Shown piece by piece: positions 15,524 through 23,275 of a stretch of DNA of 64,000 bases. The DNA lies in contig NZ_LR701599.1 of assembly GCF_902498805.1 (NCBI RefSeq), positions 21,433 through 85,432 of the forward strand, given 5' to 3'. Under the pieces are notes generated by a model. The model made no database searches. It was not told where the DNA came from and worked only from the letters and a program-made list of their open reading frames with translations. Position numbers and translations under genes: made by a program. Each line of letters opens with the position of its first letter. The stretch's first letter is position 1. The stretch comes from Imperialibacter sp. EC-SDR9 (GTDB lineage: Bacteria > Bacteroidota > Bacteroidia > Cytophagales > Cyclobacteriaceae).

Positions 15524-16293
15524 AGTAGGTGTTCGCCACCATCCACATGAATGGTGCTTCCGTTGATCCAGTTGGCTTCATCCAAAGATAACAGGTAAAT
15601 GGCATTCGCTACATCTTCTGGCTGAGTCATTCTACCCATTGGGTTGTTTTTGGTTACCAATTCGATCATCTTTTCGTAGGAGGGGATCATCTTCAAAGAT
15701 GGTGTAAGGGTCACACCTGCCTGTATCGTGTTCACCCTGATGCCGTGGGGGGCTAGCTCCACTGCCAGGTACCTGGTCAAAGTTTCGAGGGCTGATTTTG
15801 CCAGGGCGATGGCACCGTAGCCTTCCCATACCCGATCGTTACCCATAGAAGTCAACGTGATGATGCGGGCAGGTTTGGCAAAGAAGTTGTTTTTTAGCAG
15901 CGTGCGGGCCCAGGTAAACACATTGAGGGCCATGGCGTCTATTGTCAGCTGCAAGTCCTGGAGGTTAAGCTCAGGGCTATCGTTTGAAACAAACGGTTTC
16001 AGGTTGCCACGGGAAACAGAGTGAAGCATCAGGCTGATATTGGCATTACCCAAAGCCTTTCTGAACTGCGGCTGGTGTTCGTCGATTTTCTCCTGGCTGG
16101 TGGCATCGAAGTTGAAGGAGATTAGCTGGGCACCAGACTCCCGGATTTCACTGAATGCAGCTTCAATATCGGCCAGCACCGAGCGACGATCTCTGTGGAC
16201 AATAAGCAGGTTCCAGCCACTTTTGCCTAACTTCTGTGCGGTAGCCAGCCCAATACCTGAAGAACCTCCCAGGATCAATGCCCATTTGCTCAT
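15520..16293 (-). CDS. SDR-family enoyl-ACP reductase (FabL-like)
   Basis: A 257-residue short-chain dehydrogenase. It has the nucleotide-binding GGSSGIGLA near the start and the active-site pattern Tyr159-x6-Lys166 in EGYGAIALAKSALE. That spacing (six residues instead of the three in FabG) marks enoyl-ACP reductases of the FabI/FabL type, and the following TRYLAVELAPHGIRVN is closest to FabL. It would reduce the double bond made by the dehydratase. It overlaps its upstream neighbour (the acyltransferase) by four bases. A ketoreductase role is less likely given the spacing. No full FabG-like gene is present in the operon. Confidence 0.83.
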   Translation of the reverse strand: MSKWALILGGSSGIGLATAQKLGKSGWNLLIVHRDRRSVLADIEAAFSEIRESGAQLISFNFDATSQEKIDEHQPQFRKALGNANISLMLHSVSRGNLKPFVSNDSPELNLQDLQLTIDAMALNVFTWARTLLKNNFFAKPARIITLTSMGNDRVWEGYGAIALAKSALETLTRYLAVELAPHGIRVNTIQAGVTLTPSLKMIPSYEKMIELVTKNNPMGRMTQPEDVANAIYLLSLDEANWINGSTIHVDGGEHLL

Positions 16294-17420
16294 GGCTGGA
16301 CGGGTTTAATGAAACACCTTCGGCGGATGGCAAGCCGGTTGCCTTCTCCGGTGTAGTCGTTCCACAGATTAAGCACATTGAAATTTTCTTCGAGCATAGG
16401 GCCCGTCATCACGTTGGTAGCGCCAGTTTTAATAAAGTTGTCTAACATGCTCCTAAAGATAAGAACATTTGCTCCAAGCTTTTGATATTCGGGCTTCACC
16501 CCAATGAGAAACATGTCGAGGGTTTTGTTAAAATAAAAATCTTTCAGGACGTGATAAAAACCAAACGGAAAAAGTGAGCCTTTGGCCTTTTGAAAGGCCT
16601 TCGAAAAAGAAGGGAAACAAATAGCGAACCCGATGGCTTCGTCGCTCTCATTTACAACCACGCTCACATACTCCTTTCTTACCAGTCCAAAATATTGCTT
16701 CACGTAATAGTCAATCTGCTTTTGGGAGAGGGGATAATAGCCATACAAATTGGCGTACGACTCATTCAAAATTTCAAAGATACTATTGGCATAAACCAAC
16801 ATTTCCTTATTGGTCTTGAACTCTTTTACCTTGAATTTGAAGCGGCCTTCAACAATTTCGGCAGTTCTTTTTAGTCTTCTTGGAATCTCACTGGGTACAG
16901 CACCCCTGGCTTCCACCCAGTCACAGGCCTTTTCAAACCCCAGGGCTTCAAAATGCTCTTTGTAATAGGGGTAATTGTAGATAGTAGCCTGAGTGGCCAT
17001 TTCTTCAAACCCATCAACGAGGGTGCCTTCAAAGTCAAGATCGGTAAAGCCCATTGGCCCGTGAATAGCCTTCACATTTTTTGATTTGGCCCAATTTTCA
17101 ACAGCTTCGATGAGCTTCTTTGAAACATCCCTGTCGTCAATAAAGTCTACCCAGCCAAACCTAACCAGGGCCTTTTCCTGTAGCTCTGTGCCGTGGAGAA
17201 TGCCCGCAACCCGTCCGACAATCTCGTCTCCGCTGTAAGCCAGAAAATAGGCAGCGGAGCAGTACTCAAATGCGGGGTTTTTGTCTTTGTTGAGTGTGCT
17301 TTCTTCAAACTGAACGAGCGGCGGCACCCAATACGGATGGTTTTTATAAAGCCTGAAGGGGAACCTTATGAACGCTTTTAAATCTTTGGAGGATTTTACT
17401 TCTCTAATTTCAATCGACAT
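16290..17420 (-). CDS. YghO/bCerS-like N-acyltransferase (putative bacterial ceramide synthase)
   Basis: A 376-residue protein of the YghO-like acyltransferase family. The first ~130 residues resemble a GNAT-like domain (FPFRLYKNHPYWVPPL then YFLAYSGDEIVGRVAGIL); HGPMGFTDLDFEGTLVDGF is a family signature; the C-terminal half repeats GNAT-like features (MFLIGVKPEYQKLGANVLIF). In Caulobacter the ceramide synthase bCerS belongs to this group and N-acylates the sphingoid base. Its place between a CerR-like and fatty-acid genes, in an operon that starts with Spt, makes the same role likely here. The ATG at 17418-17420 lies 3 bp after the CerR gene; the 3' end overlaps the next gene by four bases. 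Members are often labelled vaguely as hypothetical proteins. Confidence 0.82.
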   Translation of the reverse strand: MSIEIREVKSSKDLKAFIRFPFRLYKNHPYWVPPLVQFEESTLNKDKNPAFEYCSAAYFLAYSGDEIVGRVAGILHGTELQEKALVRFGWVDFIDDRDVSKKLIEAVENWAKSKNVKAIHGPMGFTDLDFEGTLVDGFEEMATQATIYNYPYYKEHFEALGFEKACDWVEARGAVPSEIPRRLKRTAEIVEGRFKFKVKEFKTNKEMLVYANSIFEILNESYANLYGYYPLSQKQIDYYVKQYFGLVRKEYVSVVVNESDEAIGFAICFPSFSKAFQKAKGSLFPFGFYHVLKDFYFNKTLDMFLIGVKPEYQKLGANVLIFRSMLDNFIKTGATNVMTGPMLEENFNVLNLWNDYTGEGNRLAIRRRCFIKPVQP

Positions 17421-17423
17421 AAT

Positions 17424-18386
17424 TTACAGAAGGCCGTTTTGTCTGTAATGCTCGGCAGATTCTTTCAACGCATCGCTCAAAGATGTGAAAATAAAATCTT
17501 TTGGCGTGATATCACCTTCTGCAATTCCCCAGTCGGCGGTGAGCTCGTTCATTTTTTCGGGGGTAAGCACAGGTTGCCCTTTGAAAATTTTGGCAAAGAA
17601 CTCATTGGCATGGGCGTAGGGCATCATAACAAATGAGGGGATACGAACCGTAACAGGTTTTTTCCCAATACAGTCGCCAATACAGCTATACAGCTCGCCA
17701 GGGGCGTAGTTTTTTCCATCCGTAGCTGCAATGATGGTGCTGTCTGGTTGGGCGGGGGCGTAGTCCACCAGCAGCCTCGCCAGGTCTCTGGCAAAAATAA
17801 ACGTTAGCTGCTGTGTTGGCTTCGCAAGCAGGGGAGCAATATTCATTTTGATAGCCTTAAAAAGCTTGAGGAAGGCAGCATCCCCAGGTCCGAATACGGC
17901 AGTCGGCCTGACAATCACCAATGGTAGCGACATTTCCAAAAGTTGCTCTTCAGCCAATAGCTTGCTTCGACCATAGTTTGTTACAGGCTTTAACACACCG
18001 GAGGGGCCTCTGGCGGCCAGGGAGGATACATAGACAAATTTGCCTTTTGCTGAGAGCAGCCCTTGCTTTTCAATCAGCTTTGCAAACTTTACAGTGAGCA
18101 CCTGATTCGTTTCGAAGAGCTTTTTAGGATCGAAGGCCTTTGTGAGCCCTGCGTTATGGATGATGAGGTCGAAAGTGCCATAAAGTTGTTTCAACTCTTC
18201 CATTTCTTTTTGCAGCAACTCTCCGGAGTGGTAGCTGAAAACGGTAGAAGGAACCTGCAGATTTTGCAGCTGGCTGGTGTCCGACGATTTCCGCACGCCA
18301 GCCACTACCTGATGCTTTTGACTAACAGCGTATTTTACGATATGCGTTCCGATGAAGCCACTGGCTCCTATGACGAGGACTTTCAA
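17424..18386 (-). CDS. CerR-like NAD-dependent epimerase/dehydratase (putative ceramide/3-ketosphinganine reductase)
   Basis: A 320-residue extended SDR. It begins MKVLVIGASGFIGTHIVKYA (Rossmann GxxGxxG), has the VSSLAARGP segment and the active site Tyr-x-x-x-Lys in NYGRSKLLAEE. In Caulobacter the related CerR reduces the 3-keto group during ceramide synthesis; the position right after Spt and before the acyltransferase supports this role. The start is a TTG overlapping the TGA of spt (TTGA), as in the phosphopantetheinyl transferase gene. Because MKVLVIGASGF is a normal Rossmann start, the TTG is credible. Another sugar- or lipid-modifying SDR role cannot be ruled out from sequence alone. 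Confidence 0.83.
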   Translation of the reverse strand: MKVLVIGASGFIGTHIVKYAVSQKHQVVAGVRKSSDTSQLQNLQVPSTVFSYHSGELLQKEMEELKQLYGTFDLIIHNAGLTKAFDPKKLFETNQVLTVKFAKLIEKQGLLSAKGKFVYVSSLAARGPSGVLKPVTNYGRSKLLAEEQLLEMSLPLVIVRPTAVFGPGDAAFLKLFKAIKMNIAPLLAKPTQQLTFIFARDLARLLVDYAPAQPDSTIIAATDGKNYAPGELYSCIGDCIGKKPVTVRIPSFVMMPYAHANEFFAKIFKGQPVLTPEKMNELTADWGIAEGDITPKDFIFTSLSDALKESAEHYRQNGLL

Positions 18387-19600
18387 TGGGCAGCCATGTT
18401 CTTGTCCTGCAACGTTTCGATGCCAAGCTTTTTCATGGTCTTGTAGATTTTTTCGACTGCAATATCAATTTGTTCTTTGGTATGCGACGCCATCAGGCTG
18501 AAGCGAATCATGGTGTCCTCGGGGCCAACGGCCGGAGGAATAACAGGATTGACGAAAAGCCCGGCTTTGAAGAGTTCGGTAGTGAGTTCAAACGTCTTCA
18601 TGAAATTTCGGACGTAGATAGGTATAATGGGCGTCTCCGTTTTTCCTATATCGATGCCATATTCTCTGAAAAGCCTGTGGGCGTGGTGTGTGTTATCCCA
18701 AAGTTTCGCTATCAACGAGTCGTCGCTTTCGAGCAAATCCAGCACGGCAAGCACAGAGGCCACCGTAGAAGCTGGCATGCTGGCACTGAAGATCAGCGCT
18801 CTGGAGTGGTGCTTCAGGTAGTTGATGGTATCGGCGTCTGACGCCACAAAACCGCCAATAGATGCCAGCGACTTACTGAAAGTACCGCCAATCAGATCGA
18901 CTTCATTGTCGAGACCGAAGTGGCTGGAGGTGCCGGCACCATTTTTCCCAAGCACACCAATGGCATGGGCACAATCGGTCATGATGGTGGCTCCGTATTT
19001 GTTGGCCAGGCGCACAATTTCTGGCAGGTTGGCAATATCACCTTCCATGCTGAACACGCCATCGACAACGATGAGCTTCAATTGTGAATCGCCACACATT
19101 TGGAGCTTTTTCTCCAGTGCGTCCATGTCGTTGTGCTTGAATTTCAGTTTTCTTGCAAACGACAACCTGCTGCCTTCTATAATGGAGGCATGGTCAAACT
19201 CATCGAGAATGATGGTGTCTTCTTTGGTGGTGAGGCAGGGAATAACCCCCAGATTTACCTGAAAGCCCGTGGTGTAAACCAATACCGCTTCTTTATTCAG
19301 GAACTTCGCCAGCCTGTTCTCAAGCTCCACATGGAGATCGAGCGTTCCGTTCAAAAACCTTGAACCTGCGCAGCCGGTACCGTATTTTTTTATGGCCGCC
19401 GCTGAGGCTTCCATTACCTTGGGATGGTTGGTCAGTCCGAGGTAGCTGTTCGACCCGAACATGAGCACCTGATGACCGTCGATGGTTACTTCTGTGCCCT
19501 GCTCTGACTCAATAGGGCGGAAGAAAGGATACTGACCAAGTCTTTTTACCTTTTGAGGCTCCTGGTAAGTACTCGTACGTTTTCTCAATTTGTCATTCAT
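18383..19600 (-). CDS. spt: Serine palmitoyltransferase (alpha-oxoamine synthase)
   Basis: A 405-residue PLP enzyme of the alpha-oxoamine synthase family, which joins serine and an acyl thioester to form 3-ketosphinganine, the first step of sphingolipid synthesis. PLP residues can be placed: Lys243 in GGTFSKSLASIGGF, His137 in DEFDHASI, Asp209 and His212 in TDCAHAIGV. The GTFSKS motif is that of serine palmitoyltransferases, not of AONS/KBL (GTLGKA). A cysteate-using relative (sulfonolipid pathway) is the main alternative. It is the first gene of the operon; the ~380-base gap upstream should carry the promoter. The stop codon overlaps the CerR start. Confidence 0.9.
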   Translation of the reverse strand: MNDKLRKRTSTYQEPQKVKRLGQYPFFRPIESEQGTEVTIDGHQVLMFGSNSYLGLTNHPKVMEASAAAIKKYGTGCAGSRFLNGTLDLHVELENRLAKFLNKEAVLVYTTGFQVNLGVIPCLTTKEDTIILDEFDHASIIEGSRLSFARKLKFKHNDMDALEKKLQMCGDSQLKLIVVDGVFSMEGDIANLPEIVRLANKYGATIMTDCAHAIGVLGKNGAGTSSHFGLDNEVDLIGGTFSKSLASIGGFVASDADTINYLKHHSRALIFSASMPASTVASVLAVLDLLESDDSLIAKLWDNTHHAHRLFREYGIDIGKTETPIIPIYVRNFMKTFELTTELFKAGLFVNPVIPPAVGPEDTMIRFSLMASHTKEQIDIAVEKIYKTMKKLGIETLQDKNMAAH

Positions 19601-19981
19601 AGTCTACAACAAACATTGTCACGGCTGGGCCTGTGAAGTAACACAATTAACCTACATCTTCCAATCAAAGGGTGTTGGGAGAACGAGAATAAACTGCATT
19701 TATAATCAGAAGAATGTTCATTTAAGGGTGCAGGCTCAAAGTTAGCAAAAAGTATTTACTCTTACTTTTTATAAATTTTATGTTTGTACTCGAAGGCAAG
19801 GCACTCAGCTCTGCTGCTTGAGAACAGACGCCATGTTTACCATACTTTGTCTAAGCAGAGTCGGCTTTTCAGAAGACACTTTTCAGGCAACTTTATGGAC
19901 GACGCTGCGCTTTAGATTGAATTACATTTTTTGTTGAACGATAAAGCATACATTTTGATATTGTCATACTAAAATCGATTA
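19601..19981. other. Gap upstream of the ceramide operon
   Basis: About 380 A+T-rich bases that must hold the ceramide operon promoter and that of the plus-strand gene at 19982. It contains the gene remnant at 19747-19829. No other gene is visible. Confidence 0.5.
19747..19829 (-). pseudogene. C-terminal remnant of a second copy of the gene at 22790-23191
   Basis: Bases 19747-19800 match 22775-22828 at 48 of 54 positions with no gap. Read on the minus strand both end with the same coding pattern: here LFSSSRAECLAFEYKHKIYK K stop, in the intact gene QFSSNGAAGLAFEYKHEVYK K stop. Similarity continues in frame to about 19826 and is then lost at a stop. This is the 3' stump of a paralogue. The two copies flank the A+T-rich PP-loop and repeat-lipoprotein genes, which suggests duplication or insertion at this site. 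Confidence 0.8.
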
Positions 19982-21163
19982 TTGAGTACGGTTATCAAAC
20001 TAACATTTGGAAATATGGATTTTGACCAAAATGGGTATACGGCAAACTGGATTTCCTCTATAAAGAAAAATGAGCTGAAGGCTATTGATAAACTGGAATT
20101 GGACAGCTTATGGGGTAGTGAAGACAATTTTATCTGGAAGGCTTCGCAAGTAGTAGGCCTGCCGTCATTTTACCCTATATATCAGTATAGAGATTTTTTT
20201 ACCACGAATCCGCTCCCTCTGATCCTGATGAAAGGCCATCTGCTAGTTAATAAAAGGTTTTTAGCAAAGTACTCCCCTGATGGTAGATATTATTCCGGAT
20301 CAGATACAATAGATAAAGAAATTGTTCGGGTTGGTGCGCCGATGTCGCCCGGTTTCGTCATTCAGTCAAAAGAAGTTTTTATTGCCAGGATATGTGAAGC
20401 TATAACAGAGGACATAAAAAAGATTGAGTCTTTACATCCCTCACACAACCATGTGTTGTTGTGTGGTGGAAAAGATAGTCTCAATATGCTGTTGTTTCCT
20501 TGGAGCAAGCCAGTAGTGGTAGCAAGTGCCCCGCCAAACTACGAGTTGGTGCGAAATTTTATTGAAGAAAATAAAATAACGTGTGTAAAAGAGATGATTT
20601 GCTTGTCCGATACATCGTCTCGGTTTGAGGATATGGAAATTTTGGCTAATGTCTGTCGAAACAGTTTAGAGCATTGTCGATGGATCAACGATTTACAACT
20701 TCTGGCTGAAAGATACCCCAGAAGTGTTTTTTGGAAGGGACAATTAGGAGATACTTTTTTAACCCCTTCTTGGAAGAAGTACAGACACCAGAAGGTGAAT
20801 TTTCTGGACAAGCTGAAGCCAGACCATTGGAAGCAGAAGGATTTTTTCAACTCACTCTGGCTCAGAGGTGCCATGTGGCAAGGTGCCCACATGTCGCAGC
20901 TTAGACTTCTGACCGGGAAACTATTTCTATCTTTCTATCACGGAGCTAATATGACATCGCTTTTGCAGCAAGTTGACTTGAGCTCCTGCGTGATGGCCGA
21001 TATTCGTACCGAAATAGGAAATTTCGCCTCTGGTAAAGAAGTGGTCTATCCTGAGCTGAACCCATCCCCAGGTATTCTGAAGAGAACAGAAGGGATATCT
21101 TCGCCAGAGCGATTCCTTAGTTTAATTGAATCGTTTGTCACAATAGACCAAATTGTTGATTAG
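19982..21163 (+). CDS. PP-loop-like protein of unknown function (asparagine-synthase-related)
   Basis: A 393-residue cytoplasmic protein. At residues 159-168 it reads LLCGGKDSLN, close to the SGGxDS pyrophosphate-binding loop of PP-loop ATPases such as the asparagine synthase C-domain; the first Ser is replaced by Cys. It is followed by a hydrophobic strand and VVASAPPNYELVRNFIEE, consistent with the adenylating fold. The first ~120 residues show no glutaminase Cys, so it is not a full asparagine synthase. Such stand-alone domains activate carboxylates with ATP in tRNA modification and in peptide natural-product pathways. The start is a TTG at 19982, or an ATG at 20015. The gene is clearly more A+T-rich than its neighbours and lies in the flanked accessory cassette. 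Function is unknown. Confidence 0.6.
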   Translation: MSTVIKLTFGNMDFDQNGYTANWISSIKKNELKAIDKLELDSLWGSEDNFIWKASQVVGLPSFYPIYQYRDFFTTNPLPLILMKGHLLVNKRFLAKYSPDGRYYSGSDTIDKEIVRVGAPMSPGFVIQSKEVFIARICEAITEDIKKIESLHPSHNHVLLCGGKDSLNMLLFPWSKPVVVASAPPNYELVRNFIEENKITCVKEMICLSDTSSRFEDMEILANVCRNSLEHCRWINDLQLLAERYPRSVFWKGQLGDTFLTPSWKKYRHQKVNFLDKLKPDHWKQKDFFNSLWLRGAMWQGAHMSQLRLLTGKLFLSFYHGANMTSLLQQVDLSSCVMADIRTEIGNFASGKEVVYPELNPSPGILKRTEGISSPERFLSLIESFVTIDQIVD

Positions 21164-21556
21164 CGTCGCCAAATTATTAAACTTTTCCTTTGGCATCGAC
21201 AATATTTTGGAATCAATAGCCAGGTCGCTGCGATCTTGCATTTGTATGCGTTCGCTATAAGAATACCTCCATCCTAAAAAGATATCTTAAAAGTATAGTA
21301 GGGCAACATTTATCTGGAACAGGTAGAGCAGAAGCTAATGTGTCTTTTGGTGGAGACTACCCCAAGGTGCAATAGGCAGCTCTTTTTGGATAAAAAAATA
21401 TTTGAATAAAACTTCACAAGATGGTAATAGCGATGCTGGGTTTTGCTATCACACCAAAATCACGTTTTATTTTTTTTATTGAGTAGTTATTATGAATGTT
21501 ATTTATTTGTATATATCTTGATGTAAATATTTTTTTTAACTAAAATGGTCAATTTT
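21164..21556. other. A+T-rich gap
   Basis: About 390 bases. A reading frame without a start codon, 21220-21375 (plus strand), ends in GQHLSGTGRAEANVSFGGDY and a stop, and could be the end of a decayed gene, but I cannot place it. The part after 21420 is very A+T-rich and probably contains the promoter of the following lipoprotein. Confidence 0.35.
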
Positions 21557-22639
21557 ATGAAAACGAAATTCACTTTTGCTCTTTTTTTATTAATCTCTTT
21601 CATTGGCTGCAAGGACGATTTAGAGGATATTGACTCTGATGTCTATGTAGACAGTTCGGCATTTGGTACGCTTTCAGTTCCTACTAAAGCTGATAAAATA
21701 TACTGGAATTATAATTCTTCAGGAGGCCAGACTAAGGTTCATGTGGCTACTGGAGGAGGAGGGTTTGATGTTACCTCTATTGATACTCCAGGGAGTGTTT
21801 CTAGTGCCACAAAGTGGTTTTTTGCTGATGCAAATGGAGATGGGTTGGCGGACAAAATCTATTGGAATCCCAACGTCAATAGTGGACAGGTTACAGTATA
21901 TCTTTCGACTGGAACTGGGGGGTTCTCAACAACCTCACTTTACTCTACGGGATCACAATCTAGCAATACTAAATTTAATTTTGCTGATGTTAATGGCGAT
22001 GGTATAGCTGATAAGATTTATTGGCTCTATTCAAATAATGGTGGTCGTATCGAAGTTTCCTTGGGGCAGTCAAGTGGCCTATTCTCAGCGTCAGTCGTTC
22101 CGTCCAATGGTAGCGTCAGTACTAGTACCACATTTTATTTCTCTGATGTAAATGGAGATGGACTGGCGGATAAGATTTATTGGAATCCGTCGCAATCTGG
22201 TGGACAAACACAAGTTTATTTAGCTACATCAGGAGGGAGTTTTTCCTCAATTTCAGTTAGCTCACCTGGAAGTGTCAATTCTGACACCAGATGGACTTTT
22301 GCAGATGCAAATGGTGATGGACTGGCAGACAAAATCTATTGGAATCCTAACTTTAATGGAGGGCAAGTAACAGTGTATTTGGCAACCAACTCAGGCAGTT
22401 TTTCCACAACTCCTATCTACTCCGGCGGGTCGCAGTCAAACAATACCAGCATGCAATTTGTTGACGTGTCTGGAGACGGGATAGTTGACAAAATCTATTG
22501 GCTCTATTCTAACAATGGCGGTCGAGTTGAAGTTTCACTCGGGCAGTCAAGTGGCGTATTCAGTTCTACAATTATTCCGTCTTCTGGTAGCCAGAGTTCA
22601 AATACTGTTTTTTATTTTGCAGATGTGAATGGAAACTGA
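21557..22639 (+). CDS. FG-GAP/VCBS-repeat surface lipoprotein, truncated
   Basis: A lipoprotein of 360 residues (364 from the ATG at 21545). MKTKFTFALFLLISFIGC is a signal peptide with lipobox. The residues after the Cys, KDDLED, fit the Bacteroidota surface export signal (Lys followed by acidic residues), so it should face outward. The rest is six 53-residue repeats, each with KIYW and a DxNGDGxAD calcium-binding loop, as in integrin-like FG-GAP/VCBS propellers. The repeats alternate in three types in the order A-B-C-A-B-C, so a 159-residue block was duplicated. The sixth repeat breaks off inside its calcium loop (DVNGN then stop), so the 3' end is lost and a full propeller may not form. The codon use is A+T-rich. 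Confidence 0.78.
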   Translation: MKTKFTFALFLLISFIGCKDDLEDIDSDVYVDSSAFGTLSVPTKADKIYWNYNSSGGQTKVHVATGGGGFDVTSIDTPGSVSSATKWFFADANGDGLADKIYWNPNVNSGQVTVYLSTGTGGFSTTSLYSTGSQSSNTKFNFADVNGDGIADKIYWLYSNNGGRIEVSLGQSSGLFSASVVPSNGSVSTSTTFYFSDVNGDGLADKIYWNPSQSGGQTQVYLATSGGSFSSISVSSPGSVNSDTRWTFADANGDGLADKIYWNPNFNGGQVTVYLATNSGSFSTTPIYSGGSQSNNTSMQFVDVSGDGIVDKIYWLYSNNGGRVEVSLGQSSGVFSSTIIPSSGSQSSNTVFYFADVNGN

Positions 22640-22759
22640 TTGAATGAAGCAAATGTATTCTAGGCGTTGATTTTTATGGTTAGGGTATTGGGGGCCATGT
22701 TCTAGCAAGCAAAAGGTGACGAGCTCTCGACTTTTTCGCAACATTACATTTGTGAGCGA

Positions 22760-22813
22760 AAACATGAAGTCTATAAAAAGTATCTACTCTTACTTTTTAT
22801 AGACTTCATGTTT
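22760..22813. terminator. Perfect 23-base-pair hairpin between convergent genes
   Basis: 22760-22782 and 22791-22813 are exact reverse complements separated by 8 bases (TCTACTCT). The right arm covers the last codons and stop of the minus-strand gene at 22790. It may act as a bidirectional terminator for the convergent lipoprotein and this gene, although no separate U-tract follows. The related sequence at 19747-19767 has only the inner 8-base stem (AAAAAGTA/TACTTTTT), so the long arm arose after the copies separated. Confidence 0.6.
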
Positions 22814-23191
22814 GTATTCGAAGGCCAGCCCTGCCGCCCCATTGCTCGAAAACTGGTGCATGTAGTCGATGCTTTCGTTGTTGTTAAACATCTCATACCG
22901 AATCTCCCAGAACCTGTCTTCTTTGTAATCGTTGTTTTCGTACCCATTATAAAGCTCAACTTTTATGGAGTTCAGTCCTTTGGCCAAGTGCGCTGCCAAA
23001 TCCACGTCAAGGTTAAGGTCTGGGTTGCCGTCAAACACTTTGCTGGTATACGTTAAGGAGTCATTTATGTACACCTTCACCTGATTGTCGGCCTTATAAA
23101 ACCTGATGAAATGGCCCTTTGCCGCCTGCTGGGGTTGTGAGAAAACGAGCTGAGAGATCAGGCAGAAAAAGACAAAAGAAAATGTTTTCAT
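22790..23191 (-). CDS. Small secreted protein of unknown function
   Basis: A 133-residue protein starting with a signal peptide (MKTFSFVFFCLISQLVFS, cut near SQP). The mature part looks like one small beta-sandwich: KGHFIRFYKADNQVKVYIND and GLNSIKVELYNGYENNDY, similar in style to carbohydrate- or protein-binding domains, but I cannot name a family. It ends EYKHEVYKK. A remnant of a second copy lies at 19747-19829 on the same strand, so this gene or its copy was a duplication or insertion target. It is followed upstream (on its own strand) by no close partner; the Wzi-like gene at 23276 is transcribed in the same direction 84 bp away. Confidence 0.65.
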   Translation of the reverse strand: MKTFSFVFFCLISQLVFSQPQQAAKGHFIRFYKADNQVKVYINDSLTYTSKVFDGNPDLNLDVDLAAHLAKGLNSIKVELYNGYENNDYKEDRFWEIRYEMFNNNESIDYMHQFSSNGAAGLAFEYKHEVYKK

Positions 23192-23275
23192 AATTCAAAT
23201 TTATGAAAACATACAAGCATACGAAGTGCCAAACTATTTTGGAGCTGGCAAAAAGGAGTTGGTGGCGCTATTTGA

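Noticed and set aside
18383..19600. 2-amino-3-ketobutyrate CoA ligase or AONS (BioF) role for the spt gene
   Set aside because: The PLP Lys motif is GTFSKS, as in serine palmitoyltransferases, and the gene opens an operon with CerR- and bCerS-like genes. A cysteate-using sulfonolipid variant is not excluded.
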